DNA of 64,000 bases from JBCBWG01 sp036804185 (GTDB lineage: Bacteria; Pseudomonadota; Alphaproteobacteria; Rhizobiales; Hyphomicrobiaceae), in assembly GCA_050330095.1 (NCBI GenBank), contig JBHJOC010000013.1, forward strand, positions 1 through 64,000, read 5' to 3'. Each line of letters starts with the position of its first letter. Position 1 is the stretch's first letter. Both the position numbers and the translations under genes were made by a program. Positions 33,617 to 42,526 of this stretch are shown piece after piece. Below the pieces are notes generated by a model that was given only the letters and a program-made list of their open reading frames with translations, had not been told where the DNA came from and did no database searches.

Positions 33617-34789
33617 CTACGCGCGTGCGGACGCAAGAGCGTGCCGCGGTGCAGTGGTGCAGGCTTCAACGGCCTCGCGGAACGCTGCGGCACTAACGAG
33701 CGGGTCTGGGCTGTGCCGCAGCAGAGCGCCACCGATCAACAGCACCGTGTCGTGCCCGAAGGCCGAGACCATCGCCGCGATGTGATCAAGCCCCATCCCA
33801 CCCGCCGGTGACGGCAAAGCTGGCTTGATCCTGCCGAACGGTGCGCGCAGTGCGGTGCTGATGTCTCTGCAATCACCGGCAGAAACATCAAAGCGCCCGC
33901 CAACGTTCGGAAAGATCGAGATGTCGGCGCCAAACAACCGGAATAGCGTCCCGAGCAGAACGCCCGGCGAGATGCCCTGACCAAGGCTGCCAAGCGCGGC
34001 ACCAGCAAAGCTTGGATGCGCCATGATGCCAAGGCCGTGGCGGGCCGCGAGCCCACGCACGAGGTCGGGGCCCACAAGGAGCGGTGCCGTCATGACCAAC
34101 TGGATACCCTCGGCGCGCGCGCGCTCGAACTGCGCGTCGAGTTCTTCGAAGCGGCCAGCAATCATCGGCACATAGGCCGCCTTGTAGCCCGTGCGGGCAT
34201 TGGCTCGCGTCACGGCCTCCTGCAGGCGTGGCACGCGTTCTGCGAACCGCGACAAGCGCTGGTCGATCAGGTTGTGGTCATCCTTGACGATGTCGATGCC
34301 ACCGGCCGCGTAACCCTCCGCGAGGCACGCAAGGTCGCCGACCGGCAGCCCTATCGGCTTGATCGCCGTCGCCGTCAGGGGGCGATCGTGTGCGCCCAGG
34401 AGTGCACGCACGCCGTCGATCCCGAGGAGCGGTCCTGCAAATTCGGCTTCGAGGCGCGGCGAGAGCTCGAGGCCCACAAGCCGGATGCCGCTCTTGAGGG
34501 ATACATTGCCGAAAATCACGTTGAGGAGGCCCGCCGCACCCGGTGAAGGCAAGTCGTCGCGAAAGCTCAGCAAGACATCGAAACCACCCGGCACGGGGGT
34601 GACGGTCTCGATTTCCGCGATGAGCCGCTGCGCGATGAGTTGCTTCGGGACGCAGTCCAGTGGCACTTCGACGGTCTGTTCAACGGCGATGTCGTGTGCG
34701 ATCTCGCGGGCGGCCGTCTCGTCGCTTTCGGCGATCCTGTATGTGGCGCGAAAGCGTTGTTCTGCCGCGAAGTCCAACTCGGCTTTCAT
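33617..34789 (-). CDS. RuBisCO-like protein (form IV)
   Basis: A 390-residue form IV RuBisCO homologue. The lysine motif ATAIKPIGLP (K144) and GGIDIVKDDHNL are present. K169 occupies the place of the carbamylated lysine, but the RuBisCO KDDE is KDDH. Other active-site segments are MAHPSFAGAALG, FPNVGGRFDVSAGDC and PSPAGGMGLDH. These changes rule out CO2 fixation and fit the 5-methylthioribulose-1-phosphate isomerase type known from Rhodospirillum rubrum, within methylthioadenosine salvage. GGAGG precedes the ATG by 4 bases. The downstream cupin supports this role. Confidence 0.92.
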   Translation of the reverse strand: MKAELDFAAEQRFRATYRIAESDETAAREIAHDIAVEQTVEVPLDCVPKQLIAQRLIAEIETVTPVPGGFDVLLSFRDDLPSPGAAGLLNVIFGNVSLKSGIRLVGLELSPRLEAEFAGPLLGIDGVRALLGAHDRPLTATAIKPIGLPVGDLACLAEGYAAGGIDIVKDDHNLIDQRLSRFAERVPRLQEAVTRANARTGYKAAYVPMIAGRFEELDAQFERARAEGIQLVMTAPLLVGPDLVRGLAARHGLGIMAHPSFAGAALGSLGQGISPGVLLGTLFRLFGADISIFPNVGGRFDVSAGDCRDISTALRAPFGRIKPALPSPAGGMGLDHIAAMVSAFGHDTVLLIGGALLRHSPDPLVSAAAFREAVEACTTAPRHALASARA

Positions 34790-35373
34790 TCAACCTCCGG
34801 CAATGGTCGGGTTATCGGCCCGGCAGACTGGCGTTCGAACTGCAGCTGTCATGTGCCACGCGCGTGTGCACCGAGGAGCAGATGTCTGCTCCGCAACGCA
34901 GGGTTCCCTCAATCCTACGGCGCGTCGCCCGATCTTGGCATGCGACCCCCTGGAGCAGGAGGTCTGTGCGCGGTCACCACCCAACACTCTCGCGAGTGTC
35001 GGATACCCACCCCGCTTGCACACGGCTCGTCGCGTGATCTGCGCTCAGCCGACCGTCGACGTCCGCATCTGGCGCGATCCCCCGGCCGTTGTCGATCATC
35101 CGGCTCCCGCTTGCAACTGAGATCAATGTCCGATGGGATCCGGCCCATCACCATGGCACCTGATCAACAGCGCAGGCGCGTCGTGCATGCCGCAGGCTGC
35201 TGGTATTTGCAGATGCTTTGCGGTCGGTGCTGCGCAAGCGTCATGGCACTGTGCCAAGCTGCCCTTAGCTTAGCATCGTCGATGGCGCTGCGGGCATGCG
35301 ATCACCGCGCGCGTGATGTCGCGCGATGGTCGCAGATCAAAGCCGCAGATTTGCGCATAGAGGGAAGTGTGTC
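34790..35373. other. Intergenic region of 584 bases
   Basis: No convincing gene. Short open frames here lack good start sites, apart from a 23-codon GTG frame after AGGAGG at about 34968 that I do not support. It should hold the promoter of the RuBisCO-like/cupin operon and that of the LprI-like gene. I found no repeat of the A or EF type in it. Confidence 0.5.
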
Positions 35374-35820
35374 GTGAAGTGGTCTTTCCATGATGCGTCA
35401 AGCATCGCAAAGGGGGCGGCGGCTGCGCTTGGTTTCGCCGCGTGCTGCTTGAGTTCTGGCGCTGGAGCGCAAGGTGCGCAGCCGAACTGCACCAACCCGC
35501 AATTCCAGTCGGAAATGAATGCCTGTGCTGCGATCGAGTTCAAAAGGGTCGACGACCTGCTCAATCGGAAATATCGCGACGTGCGCACGGTTCTGCGCGA
35601 CCTCGACGCGACTTTGCCGATCGAGCTGCGCGGCGCTGAGAAGCGCTTGATCGAAGGCCAGCGTGGCTGGGTCGCGTACCGCCAGGGGCATTGCGATGTG
35701 GTGGCATACGACGCGCGGGGCGGAACAATGGAGGCTCTTTTGGTCGCGACGTGTGCCGCGGAGCTGACGGAGGCCCGAATTCGCGAGTTCGACGCCATCA
35801 TCCAGCGCAAAGCCCGATGA
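35374..35820 (+). CDS. LprI/DUF1311-family secreted protein
   Basis: A 148-residue exported protein. After a signal peptide (SIAKGAAAALGFAACCLSSG, cleaved near AGAQG) the DUF1311 pattern is clear: NCTNPQFQSEMNACAAIEF, then a helical stretch, GQRGWVAYRQGHCDV, GGT and CAAELTEARIRE, with four conserved cysteines likely in disulfides. Members include lysozyme inhibitor LprI and many uncharacterised periplasmic proteins. Start GTG 35374 follows AGAGGGA. Confidence 0.82.
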   Translation: MKWSFHDASSIAKGAAAALGFAACCLSSGAGAQGAQPNCTNPQFQSEMNACAAIEFKRVDDLLNRKYRDVRTVLRDLDATLPIELRGAEKRLIEGQRGWVAYRQGHCDVVAYDARGGTMEALLVATCAAELTEARIREFDAIIQRKAR

Positions 35821-36088
35821 CATCTCGGCGAAGTCCCTTCCGTTTGTGTCCGGCGCAGATCGGCCGCTAACTGCGACCGCGTGCACTGTCAATTGGGGCG
35901 TTGCGCTCGTTCGTGGGTTCGAGTTGAGTTGTGATGCAGTTGACTTTCTGCTCCGGCAAGCAGTCATGCTCGAAGCAGCCTGAAACAGAGCCAGCCATCG
36001 CAAGGCGGCGCATCGGCCCGACACGTCCGCAGACCGAACCTCTCGGTGTGCCGGAGCGCACGGATCGGGGCGTGGGAGGAACGACGTC

Positions 36089-37039
36089 ATGTTCAAGCCG
36101 ACAATGCGGGCCGCGACGCTGCTTGATCGCCAGAGCGACCGCAGGTCGGACGCGGCCTATCTCGACGCGCTTCTGGCCGCTCCAGAAGCACGCTTCATGA
36201 TCCTCGCCGACTATAAGCCGGTCATCCGTGCCAACGATGCCCGCACCGAGGCAGCTGCGCGCTGGTTCTCCCGGGCGGAGATGACGAGCTTCGGCTTTCC
36301 GCTCGAAAACGCCCTGTTTCTTGGCTGCGATCGGGAGACCGGCGCGGGTCGCTTCGCCATAGCCTTGAGCGAGCACCGTGTTCGGAATGCTCCAGGCGCG
36401 CTCGAAGTTCTGCGGCCAATCGTCGACCTCAGAAGTCTCGCGATGCAGGGCATTGCGCCATCTGACGACCTCTCGCTGATGGGTCTTGCAAAGGCGTTGG
36501 CCCACTGGCACGACGCAAATCGCTGCTGCGGCTATTGCGGCGGCTCGACCATGAGCCGGGACGGCGGCTGGAAACGCAAGTGCTGGGCCTGTGGTCAGGA
36601 GCACTTCCCCCGCACCGATCCGGTCGTGATCATGCTGGTCGTCGATCGCGGGAACGACAGGGTTCTGCTCGGCCACGAAGCCCGTTTCATGGAAAAGATG
36701 TGGTCGACGCTTGCTGGTTTCATCGAGCCCGGCGAGGACATCGAGCATGCGGTGCGCCGCGAAACGTTCGAGGAAGTGGGCCTTCGTGTTGGCGAGGTCA
36801 GCTTCCACTCGGCCCAGCCTTGGCCGTTTCCGCACTCCTTGATGATCGGATGCCACGCCTTCGCAGAGACGACGGACATCAAGATCGACCCGAACGAAAT
36901 CGAGGATGCCCGCTGGTTCTCACGCGCCGAGGTCGAGCAGATGGCGGCCGGGACGCACCCAGACGGGCTTTGGGTGCCAGGTCGCCAGGCGATCGCACGG
37001 GCGTTGATCCTGAGCTACGTTGAGCGCGAGATCAGCTGA
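36089..37039 (+). CDS. nudC: NAD(+) diphosphatase / NAD-RNA decapping Nudix hydrolase
   Basis: A 316-residue NudC. The zinc ribbon is formed by CCGYCG and CWACG (about 149-171). The Nudix box GFIEPGEDIEHAVRRETFEE continues into VG, and the NADH-pyrophosphatase signature appears as SAQPWPFPHSLM, with Ala inserted in the usual SQPWPFPxS. It hydrolyses NAD(H) to NMN(H) and AMP and removes NAD caps from RNA. ATG 36089 follows GGGAGGA (36074-36080). It is convergent with the next gene. Confidence 0.95.
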   Translation: MFKPTMRAATLLDRQSDRRSDAAYLDALLAAPEARFMILADYKPVIRANDARTEAAARWFSRAEMTSFGFPLENALFLGCDRETGAGRFAIALSEHRVRNAPGALEVLRPIVDLRSLAMQGIAPSDDLSLMGLAKALAHWHDANRCCGYCGGSTMSRDGGWKRKCWACGQEHFPRTDPVVIMLVVDRGNDRVLLGHEARFMEKMWSTLAGFIEPGEDIEHAVRRETFEEVGLRVGEVSFHSAQPWPFPHSLMIGCHAFAETTDIKIDPNEIEDARWFSRAEVEQMAAGTHPDGLWVPGRQAIARALILSYVEREIS

Positions 37040-37106
37040 TCCCTGAACGGTGAGCGTGTCCTGGTCATTCGGAAGTGCTCGAGTTGGGCCGGCCGCGCCA
37101 GTGGCC

Positions 37107-37634
37107 TCAACAGCGAGAGCGTGTGAACGCAGAGACACCTCTGCAAATGACGTCACCCCACTCCGCAACGATCTTTAAGGTCCCATCGGGTTCCGCTTCA
37201 GCTATCACGAGTGTGGTGCTCCCGATCCCTGCGCTCGTCGCGTTCCGCCGCGGGGAGTGGGCAAGGAACCGGTACAGGAACGTCACGCGACAGGCGTCGC
37301 GGTCGTCGGTTTCGGTAAAATCCTGGATCTCGAGGAACTCGTACTGCCGGTCTGGCCAACGCGCTTCCCAGTCAACCATCGCCCTGTAGACCGCGCGTCG
37401 CGAAAGTTCGCCGCGATCATAGTAACGATAGACGCGCTCGCCATAGAGCGCGATCTTCTCGTCCGCCGTGAGTTCGAAAGCGCGGTCTTGCAGGAACGCC
37501 TCGATGCGCACGAGGTCGCAGCCGGCATGAGCCGGACTGGCCAAGGTCGAAAGCGTCAGGACGAGAACGATTAAACCAATAAGGGTGCGCAGGGTCCTGT
37601 GCACGGCAGCTGCCATCGGGATGTTCAACGGCAT
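37107..37634 (-). CDS. Secreted protein of unknown function
   Basis: A 175-residue protein with a signal peptide (LIGLIVLVLTLSTLASPAHA) cleaved before GCDLVRIEAF. The mature part contains ERVYRYYDRGELSRRAVY and a beta-rich C-terminal half with VTFLYRFLAHSPRRNATSAG. It resembles alphaproteobacterial periplasmic proteins of unknown role. Four cysteines may form disulfides. I cannot name a family. Confidence 0.65.
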   Translation of the reverse strand: MPLNIPMAAAVHRTLRTLIGLIVLVLTLSTLASPAHAGCDLVRIEAFLQDRAFELTADEKIALYGERVYRYYDRGELSRRAVYRAMVDWEARWPDRQYEFLEIQDFTETDDRDACRVTFLYRFLAHSPRRNATSAGIGSTTLVIAEAEPDGTLKIVAEWGDVICRGVSAFTRSRC

Positions 37635-37814
37635 GTGTCACCTCCGGGCTGAACTTCGGTATTGCCTCTCGTAGTGCCTTACAGCGCGGGTGCTGCCTTT
37701 GCCATCATCTGCCATAATCACGTCGCGCACGGACCCGAATCGGCTTGCGATTAGGATGTCGTTAGTCGAATCGCGACGAAGTGAACCCCGCAACCCCGGG
37801 GGAGGAGAGTTGGT

Positions 37815-38561
37815 ATGTCGTCAGGTCTGAATTCGATGTCGCGGGGTCGCCTCGCCCGGTTCACGGGGGATGTGGCAGCCCTCCGCGGGGCAAGGATCCT
37901 CCTCACGGGCGTCACAGGTGAAGCCCTCGAAGGCCCTGTTGGGACTCTCGTCGAAACGCTTGCCACGATCACGCCTGGCTTGCTGTTGCATACGACGCCT
38001 GAACATGCCGATGGCGTGGTCGCGTTCGTGTCAGGTCTGACGGGCTGCGAGCACAAGGTTGCCGTCCTGTGCCATGATGCTGGCTCGAGTGATGATGGGA
38101 TCCGTTTGGCCCAGATAGCCTCAGCTTTGAGCGGTTCGCTCGATCTTGCGGTGGTGTTGCTCGACGGTGCCGTCGATGCCTCGCGCGTCTTCGACCTCGA
38201 TGACCTCGAAGACGTGCTCGTCGAGCGCCTGGATGCCGGTATTGCCCAGACTGAGGTGCTCGCGAACAGGATGGGGCTCACGTGGTCCGACGGTGCGATC
38301 GTCAGCGTCCTGCTGACGGACCCGGAAACCGATGCGATCCTGACCAGCTTGCTCAAGTCAGCGCTGGCGGGTGTGACGCGGTGGCAGGCTGAAGCTTGGG
38401 CGGTCGAGGGCGTGCGCTTTAACGCCGTAGCGCTGGCTGGTGTCGGAGCGCAAGTGCTGCCCGGTGTCGGCGCACCGTGCGCTGATCTGACGACGGTGGT
38501 TGTAGACATTGCTGTCGGTCGCAGTGCTCCGCTCACCGGGCTCGTGTTCGAGGCGGCCTGA
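37815..38561 (+). CDS. SDR-like protein lacking catalytic residues
   Basis: A 248-residue protein with hints of a short-chain dehydrogenase fold. The N-terminus RGARILLTGVTGEALEGP resembles the first Rossmann strand and a broken glycine motif, LAVVLLDGAV matches the central NNAG-strand region, and WAVEGVRFNAVALAGVG resembles the SDR segment GIRVNAVAPG. The Ser-Tyr-Lys catalytic set (YxxxK) is absent, so a degenerate, non-catalytic paralogue is likely. It precedes the universal stress protein gene by about 110 bases. Confidence 0.6.
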   Translation: MSSGLNSMSRGRLARFTGDVAALRGARILLTGVTGEALEGPVGTLVETLATITPGLLLHTTPEHADGVVAFVSGLTGCEHKVAVLCHDAGSSDDGIRLAQIASALSGSLDLAVVLLDGAVDASRVFDLDDLEDVLVERLDAGIAQTEVLANRMGLTWSDGAIVSVLLTDPETDAILTSLLKSALAGVTRWQAEAWAVEGVRFNAVALAGVGAQVLPGVGAPCADLTTVVVDIAVGRSAPLTGLVFEAA

Positions 38562-38672
38562 GCCATCGACTGTTGTGCAGGATGTCCTGGGCCACGCTCG
38601 ATCTGCCGGCCCGGTTCGATCACTGACACCATCCAGCTTGCGGGGCGGCCAACTGCATGGCAGATTCCATCC

Positions 38673-39182
38673 ATGAGCCAGATCGCCGCACGCCGGGTCT
38701 TTGAAGAGGGTCACACGCGGAAGTTTCTCGTCATCGCGGACGAGACGCCGGAGGTCGACGCGGCCTTGTATTTTGCGGCCTGTCGGTGCCTCCACACGGG
38801 CGGCATGATCAAGCTTCTGTACGTGATCCAGCCGCAGGAGTTCCAGCATTGGATGGGCGTGCGCGACATTCAGGTTCAGGAAGAGACAACCAAAGCGAAG
38901 GCCCTTTTTCGGCTGTTCGGTCGCAAGCTGTCGAACGCTGGCCTCGCTGACGTCGCAGTCGATGAGGAGATCCGAGAAGGCTCTCTTGTGCCTGAGATCC
39001 TTGCCGCGATCGATGAGGACGAGGACGTCGCGGTCCTGGTGTTGGGGGCTGCCACAGGGACCAAGGGGCCGGGGCCGCTCGTCTCGTCCCTTGCAGCCGG
39101 CAGCGCGGCCGGAACGTTTCCGATACCGATTACAATCGTGCCAGGGCATCTGACGCTAAACGTGCTCAAGGGCATGGCGTGA
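38673..39182 (+). CDS. Universal stress protein (UspA family)
   Basis: A 169-residue UspA-fold protein. The N-terminal strand is KFLVIADETPEVDAALYFA, followed by GGMIKLLYVIQP; the C-terminal half has VAVLVLGAATG and the tail FPIPITIVPGHL. The ATP-type loop G-2x-G-9x-G(S/T) is not clear, so nucleotide binding is uncertain. It lies just upstream of nfu; a shared role in stress or Fe-S repair is possible but not shown. Confidence 0.85.
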   Translation: MSQIAARRVFEEGHTRKFLVIADETPEVDAALYFAACRCLHTGGMIKLLYVIQPQEFQHWMGVRDIQVQEETTKAKALFRLFGRKLSNAGLADVAVDEEIREGSLVPEILAAIDEDEDVAVLVLGAATGTKGPGPLVSSLAAGSAAGTFPIPITIVPGHLTLNVLKGMA

Positions 39183-39375
39183 TTTTGGGGTCAAGCGCGC
39201 GCCTGATCTAGCAATGAGCTTGGAAGCGTTCTAAGTTACCCCGAGGCGCTGTTCCGCCGAAGCAGTGTGGGGCAGGTCGGCACGGAAGTTGGGGCTGCAG
39301 GACCGGCCACATGCGCATGGGCCGCGAGAGCCCGGTGCTGTTGCATGCTAACTGGCAGCAATCGAGGACACATCG

Positions 39376-39930
39376 ATGTTCATTCAGACCGAAGCGACGC
39401 CCAATCCGTCGACATTGAAATTCATGCCGGGCCGGTCGGTTCTGCCTGTCGGCACGGTTGACTACAGGTCGCGTGCAGAAGCTGCCAATTCCCCGCTCGC
39501 AAGCAGGTTGTTCGACGTTGAAGGCGTCGAGGGCGTGTTCCTCGGGCCGGACTTCATCTCTGTGACGAAGGGATCGGCAGAGTGGCAGCATTTGAAACCA
39601 GCCCTGCTGGGCGCGATCATGGACCATTACCTTGCCGGTGGCGAGGCTGTCTCAGCCGGCGCTGAGGTCGATGATCACGACAACGGCTACGATCCCGAGC
39701 ATGAGGACACGGTAGCGACCATTCGTGAGCTGCTCGATACGCGCGTTCGCCCCGCCGTCGCTCAGGATGGCGGTGACATCACCTTCAAAGGGTTCCGCGA
39801 CGGCATCGTTTACCTGCACATGCGGGGCGCGTGCTCGGGTTGCCCGAGTTCGACGGCGACCCTGAAGTACGGGATCGAGAACCTTTTGAAGCACTTCTGC
39901 CCCGACGTGCGCGAGGTCCAGGCGATATAA
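39376..39930 (+). CDS. nfuA: Nfu-type iron-sulfur cluster scaffold/carrier protein
   Basis: A 184-residue NifU-like protein with an N-terminal Nfu_N domain (MFIQTEATPNPSTLKFMPGR, typical of alphaproteobacterial and mitochondrial Nfu) and a C-terminal NifU domain whose cluster-binding CxxC is C153-x-x-C156 in MRGACSGCPSST. It delivers [4Fe-4S] clusters to target enzymes. The symbol follows common use for this family; the domain order is that of mitochondrial NFU1. Confidence 0.93.
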   Translation: MFIQTEATPNPSTLKFMPGRSVLPVGTVDYRSRAEAANSPLASRLFDVEGVEGVFLGPDFISVTKGSAEWQHLKPALLGAIMDHYLAGGEAVSAGAEVDDHDNGYDPEHEDTVATIRELLDTRVRPAVAQDGGDITFKGFRDGIVYLHMRGACSGCPSSTATLKYGIENLLKHFCPDVREVQAI

Positions 39931-40010
39931 GCGCCGATGGGCGAGGATATTCGGCCGGCTGGCGGCCGTGGCACGCGCTGTCGGCCTAACCGGCAGGCCG
40001 GGGTTTCACG

Positions 40011-40772
40011 ATGCTTTCGCTTGCTCTCGACACGTGCTTTGGACCCTTGCAACTGGCAGCGGGGCTCACCCAGAACGGCACGCGCGTGACTGCGGTCAGC
40101 GCGGTCTCGCGTGCCGAGGACCTGCCGCGCGCGCTCGACGCTGTCCTTGACCGGATCAGCTGCGACGTCAGCGCGATCGAACGGATTGTTTGCACGGTAG
40201 GCCCAGGTGGCTTCAGCAGCGTGCGGGCTGGCCTTGCCTTCGCGCAAGGGCTGGCAGGCGGATTGCGGCGGAGACCACAACTCGTTGCGATCTCAAGCCT
40301 TGCTGCGACGTGGCTTTCAGCGCAGGTTCGTCCTCGCCCGGCTGATGGCGTCCACGGCGCCGAGGCAACACCGCTGGGAGACATCGTGATTGCCGATGCA
40401 CGCCGCGGACAGATTTTCCTCGAACGTTTCGACGGTCGTGTCGGAAGCTTGGATCGCGTGCAACTGCTCTCCGTCGCCCAGGCCGTGGAGATCCTCAGGG
40501 CGCACGCGCAACGCTGCTTGACACCAGCGGATGCCGACGTGTCCGAGCTTCTTGCAAGCCATCAGGCTGAGTTTGGGGGGCCCGACCAGGCGTTTGCGGG
40601 GCCGCCGATCGTTATCGCCTCGTCGCCGATTGCCATGCTGACGCAGCCCGCCGTTCGCAACGTCGAGCCGGTTGAGCGGTTGCGCGCTCTTTATGTTCGG
40701 GCACCCGATGCGAAGCCGTACACGCCGGTTTTTTCCGGCGCGGTTCCGTCTGAGCCCGTCGCCGACGTGTGA
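40011..40772 (+). CDS. tsaB: tRNA threonylcarbamoyladenosine biosynthesis protein TsaB
   Basis: A 253-residue ASKHA-fold protein. The N-terminus SLALDTCFGPLQLAAG and the segment CTVGPGGFSSVRAGLAFAQG are TsaB signatures. With TsaD and TsaE it makes the t6A modification at position 37 of tRNAs reading ANN codons. It is followed by rimI, the order usual in alphaproteobacteria. A Gly-rich loop insertion in the middle makes it slightly longer than E. coli TsaB. Confidence 0.92.
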   Translation: MLSLALDTCFGPLQLAAGLTQNGTRVTAVSAVSRAEDLPRALDAVLDRISCDVSAIERIVCTVGPGGFSSVRAGLAFAQGLAGGLRRRPQLVAISSLAATWLSAQVRPRPADGVHGAEATPLGDIVIADARRGQIFLERFDGRVGSLDRVQLLSVAQAVEILRAHAQRCLTPADADVSELLASHQAEFGGPDQAFAGPPIVIASSPIAMLTQPAVRNVEPVERLRALYVRAPDAKPYTPVFSGAVPSEPVADV

Positions 40773-40873
40773 CGGACCTGCGGTTTCGTCGGCCAGGGCG
40801 CCGTTTGGATGGATGCCCCCACGCGACGGTCGTTTGACAGATCATCAGGGCCGCCAGAACCAACAGGCCGGAT

Positions 40874-41353
40874 ATGCAGATCGCTCACGTGACCAACAGC
40901 GACACCGCTGACATAGCAGCGCTGCATGCTGTGATCTTCGACCCGCCGTGGGGAAGTGACGCGATCGCGCGCATGGTTGAAGATGGTGGCGATTGCTCAC
41001 TCGTGGCGCGCGGCGGGGTAGGGGCCGACGGTGAGCGCCTGCTCCTCGGCTTCGTCATCGCCCGCAGCCTCGGCGACGAGATCGAGATCGTCTCACTCGG
41101 GGTTAAGCCTGCCATGCAGCGCCGAGGTATTGCGGGTCACCTGTTGGCGCACCTCGCGCGCTCAGAGGTCGGCAAGAACGGCCGCATCGTGCTCGAAGTT
41201 GCGGTCGACAACATGCCCGCGCGCGCACTCTATGCCCGCTTTGGGTTCTCCGAAGTTGGCCGCCGCAAGAATTATTATGGACGGCAAACCGGCTCATCGG
41301 TGGATGCCCTGGTGCTGGCCGGCGAGCGTGCGGATATCTTGCAGCGGGAATGA
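40874..41353 (+). CDS. rimI: Ribosomal protein S18-alanine N-acetyltransferase
   Basis: A 159-residue GNAT acetyltransferase. The acetyl-CoA loop is QRRGIAGHLLAHL and the GNAT closing segment is ALYARFGFSEVGRRKNYY, as in RimI. It acetylates the N-terminal Ala of ribosomal protein S18. Its position 101 bases after tsaB supports the assignment. The ribosome binding site before ATG 40874 is weak. Confidence 0.9.
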   Translation: MQIAHVTNSDTADIAALHAVIFDPPWGSDAIARMVEDGGDCSLVARGGVGADGERLLLGFVIARSLGDEIEIVSLGVKPAMQRRGIAGHLLAHLARSEVGKNGRIVLEVAVDNMPARALYARFGFSEVGRRKNYYGRQTGSSVDALVLAGERADILQRE

Positions 41354-41533
41354 TCGGAGTGGCAGCGATCGTCGACGGTTCGATCGCTGACGGCGTTCAA
41401 GACAGGGACGGTGTGCCGCGGTTGTGTGGGCCCGTGCCGGAGAGCCGGCGCGGTTGAGTTTCGTTGGCCCGTCGCCCTGTCGGTGAGGCACGGGATCTGG
41501 AGCGGGCGGCACGTGGCCAGTGGGAGACAGCCG

Positions 41534-42526
41534 ATGAGCACACCAATCCAAGGCGAGAGTCGGTCGCATGACCCTCGGACGCGGTTGCTCTCTCGCGTCC
41601 GATCCGCGTTCGACCGACCGCGCACCGAGCCGCGCAGGCTCCGACGCGCCGGCGAGCCGCACCTCGCACCAACCCCAGAAGATTTTCAGTTGCCGCCGCT
41701 GACAACGCCAAACCGGGCCGGAAGCATCCGCGCAGCCCTGGTTCTTGCAGCGTTCGCTGGACTGACGATCCCCCTTCTTCCGGTCCAGGCGGCCTTGAAG
41801 CGATCCCATCGCCGGGCAGCACGGACGTTTCCTAACTGGTACCATCGCAGGGTTGCCCGACTGCTCGGGTTGCGGATCGCGGTCGATGGCGCGATCGATC
41901 GCGACCGGCCTGTGCTGCTCGTTGCAAATCATACCTCCTGGCTTGACATCGTGGTGCTGTCGGCCGTCGCACCGGTGTCGTTCGTCGCCAAGCGCGAGGT
42001 TTCGGGATGGCCGGGTGTCGGCCTGTTGGCGCGCCTCCAGCAAACCGTGTTTGTCGATCGAACACGGCGCACGAGCGTAGGTGAGACCGCGAGTGAGATC
42101 GCGACAAGGCTCGCACAACGCGACGCGATTGTTCTGTTCGCAGAGGGAACGTCGACGGACGGCAACCGGCTGCTCCCGTTCAAAAGCTCGCTGTTCGGAG
42201 CCGTGGTCGCAGCGCCAACGCACGCAAGCCAGTCAGGCAAGGCTATGCCACCGCTCGTCCAGACCGTGACACTCGCCTATACGCGGGTCCAAGGCGTGAC
42301 CCTCGGCAGGGCGGATCGCCCGCTCGTCGGCTGGTATGGCGATATGGAGATGGCAGACCATGCGTGGCAGTTGCTCAAGACGGGTCCACTCGATGTCGCG
42401 GTGAGGATTGGCGAACCGCGTGACCTTAGCGAATTTTCCGACCGGAAAACGATTGCTGCTGCTACCGAATTGGAGATTCGAGCCGCCCTGACGGAGCTGC
42501 TGCGCGACCCCAACGCGAAGGGTTAG
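41534..42526 (+). CDS. plsC: 1-acyl-sn-glycerol-3-phosphate acyltransferase
   Basis: A 330-residue PlsC-type acyltransferase. The HX4D catalytic motif NHTSWLD has His133 and Asp138. VDRTRR and the glycerophosphate-binding FAEGTSTDG follow. It converts lysophosphatidate to phosphatidate in phospholipid synthesis. The N-terminus carries ~65 residues of basic, disordered sequence before the first membrane helix, longer than usual. ATG 41534 follows GGGAGA. The TAG stop overlaps the stop of the convergent MFS gene in the four bases TTAG (42523-42526). Confidence 0.92.
   Translation: MSTPIQGESRSHDPRTRLLSRVRSAFDRPRTEPRRLRRAGEPHLAPTPEDFQLPPLTTPNRAGSIRAALVLAAFAGLTIPLLPVQAALKRSHRRAARTFPNWYHRRVARLLGLRIAVDGAIDRDRPVLLVANHTSWLDIVVLSAVAPVSFVAKREVSGWPGVGLLARLQQTVFVDRTRRTSVGETASEIATRLAQRDAIVLFAEGTSTDGNRLLPFKSSLFGAVVAAPTHASQSGKAMPPLVQTVTLAYTRVQGVTLGRADRPLVGWYGDMEMADHAWQLLKTGPLDVAVRIGEPRDLSEFSDRKTIAAATELEIRAALTELLRDPNAKG

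Noticed and set aside
33617..34789. True RuBisCO large subunit
   Set aside because: The KDDE motif is KDDH, the protein is shorter (390 residues) and no small subunit or phosphoribulokinase is nearby.
34968..35037. A 23-codon GTG frame after AGGAGG at about 34966
   Set aside because: The spacing is too short (about three bases), the peptide is His/Pro/Arg-rich with no terminator or conserved feature, and a longer frame runs through the same region.
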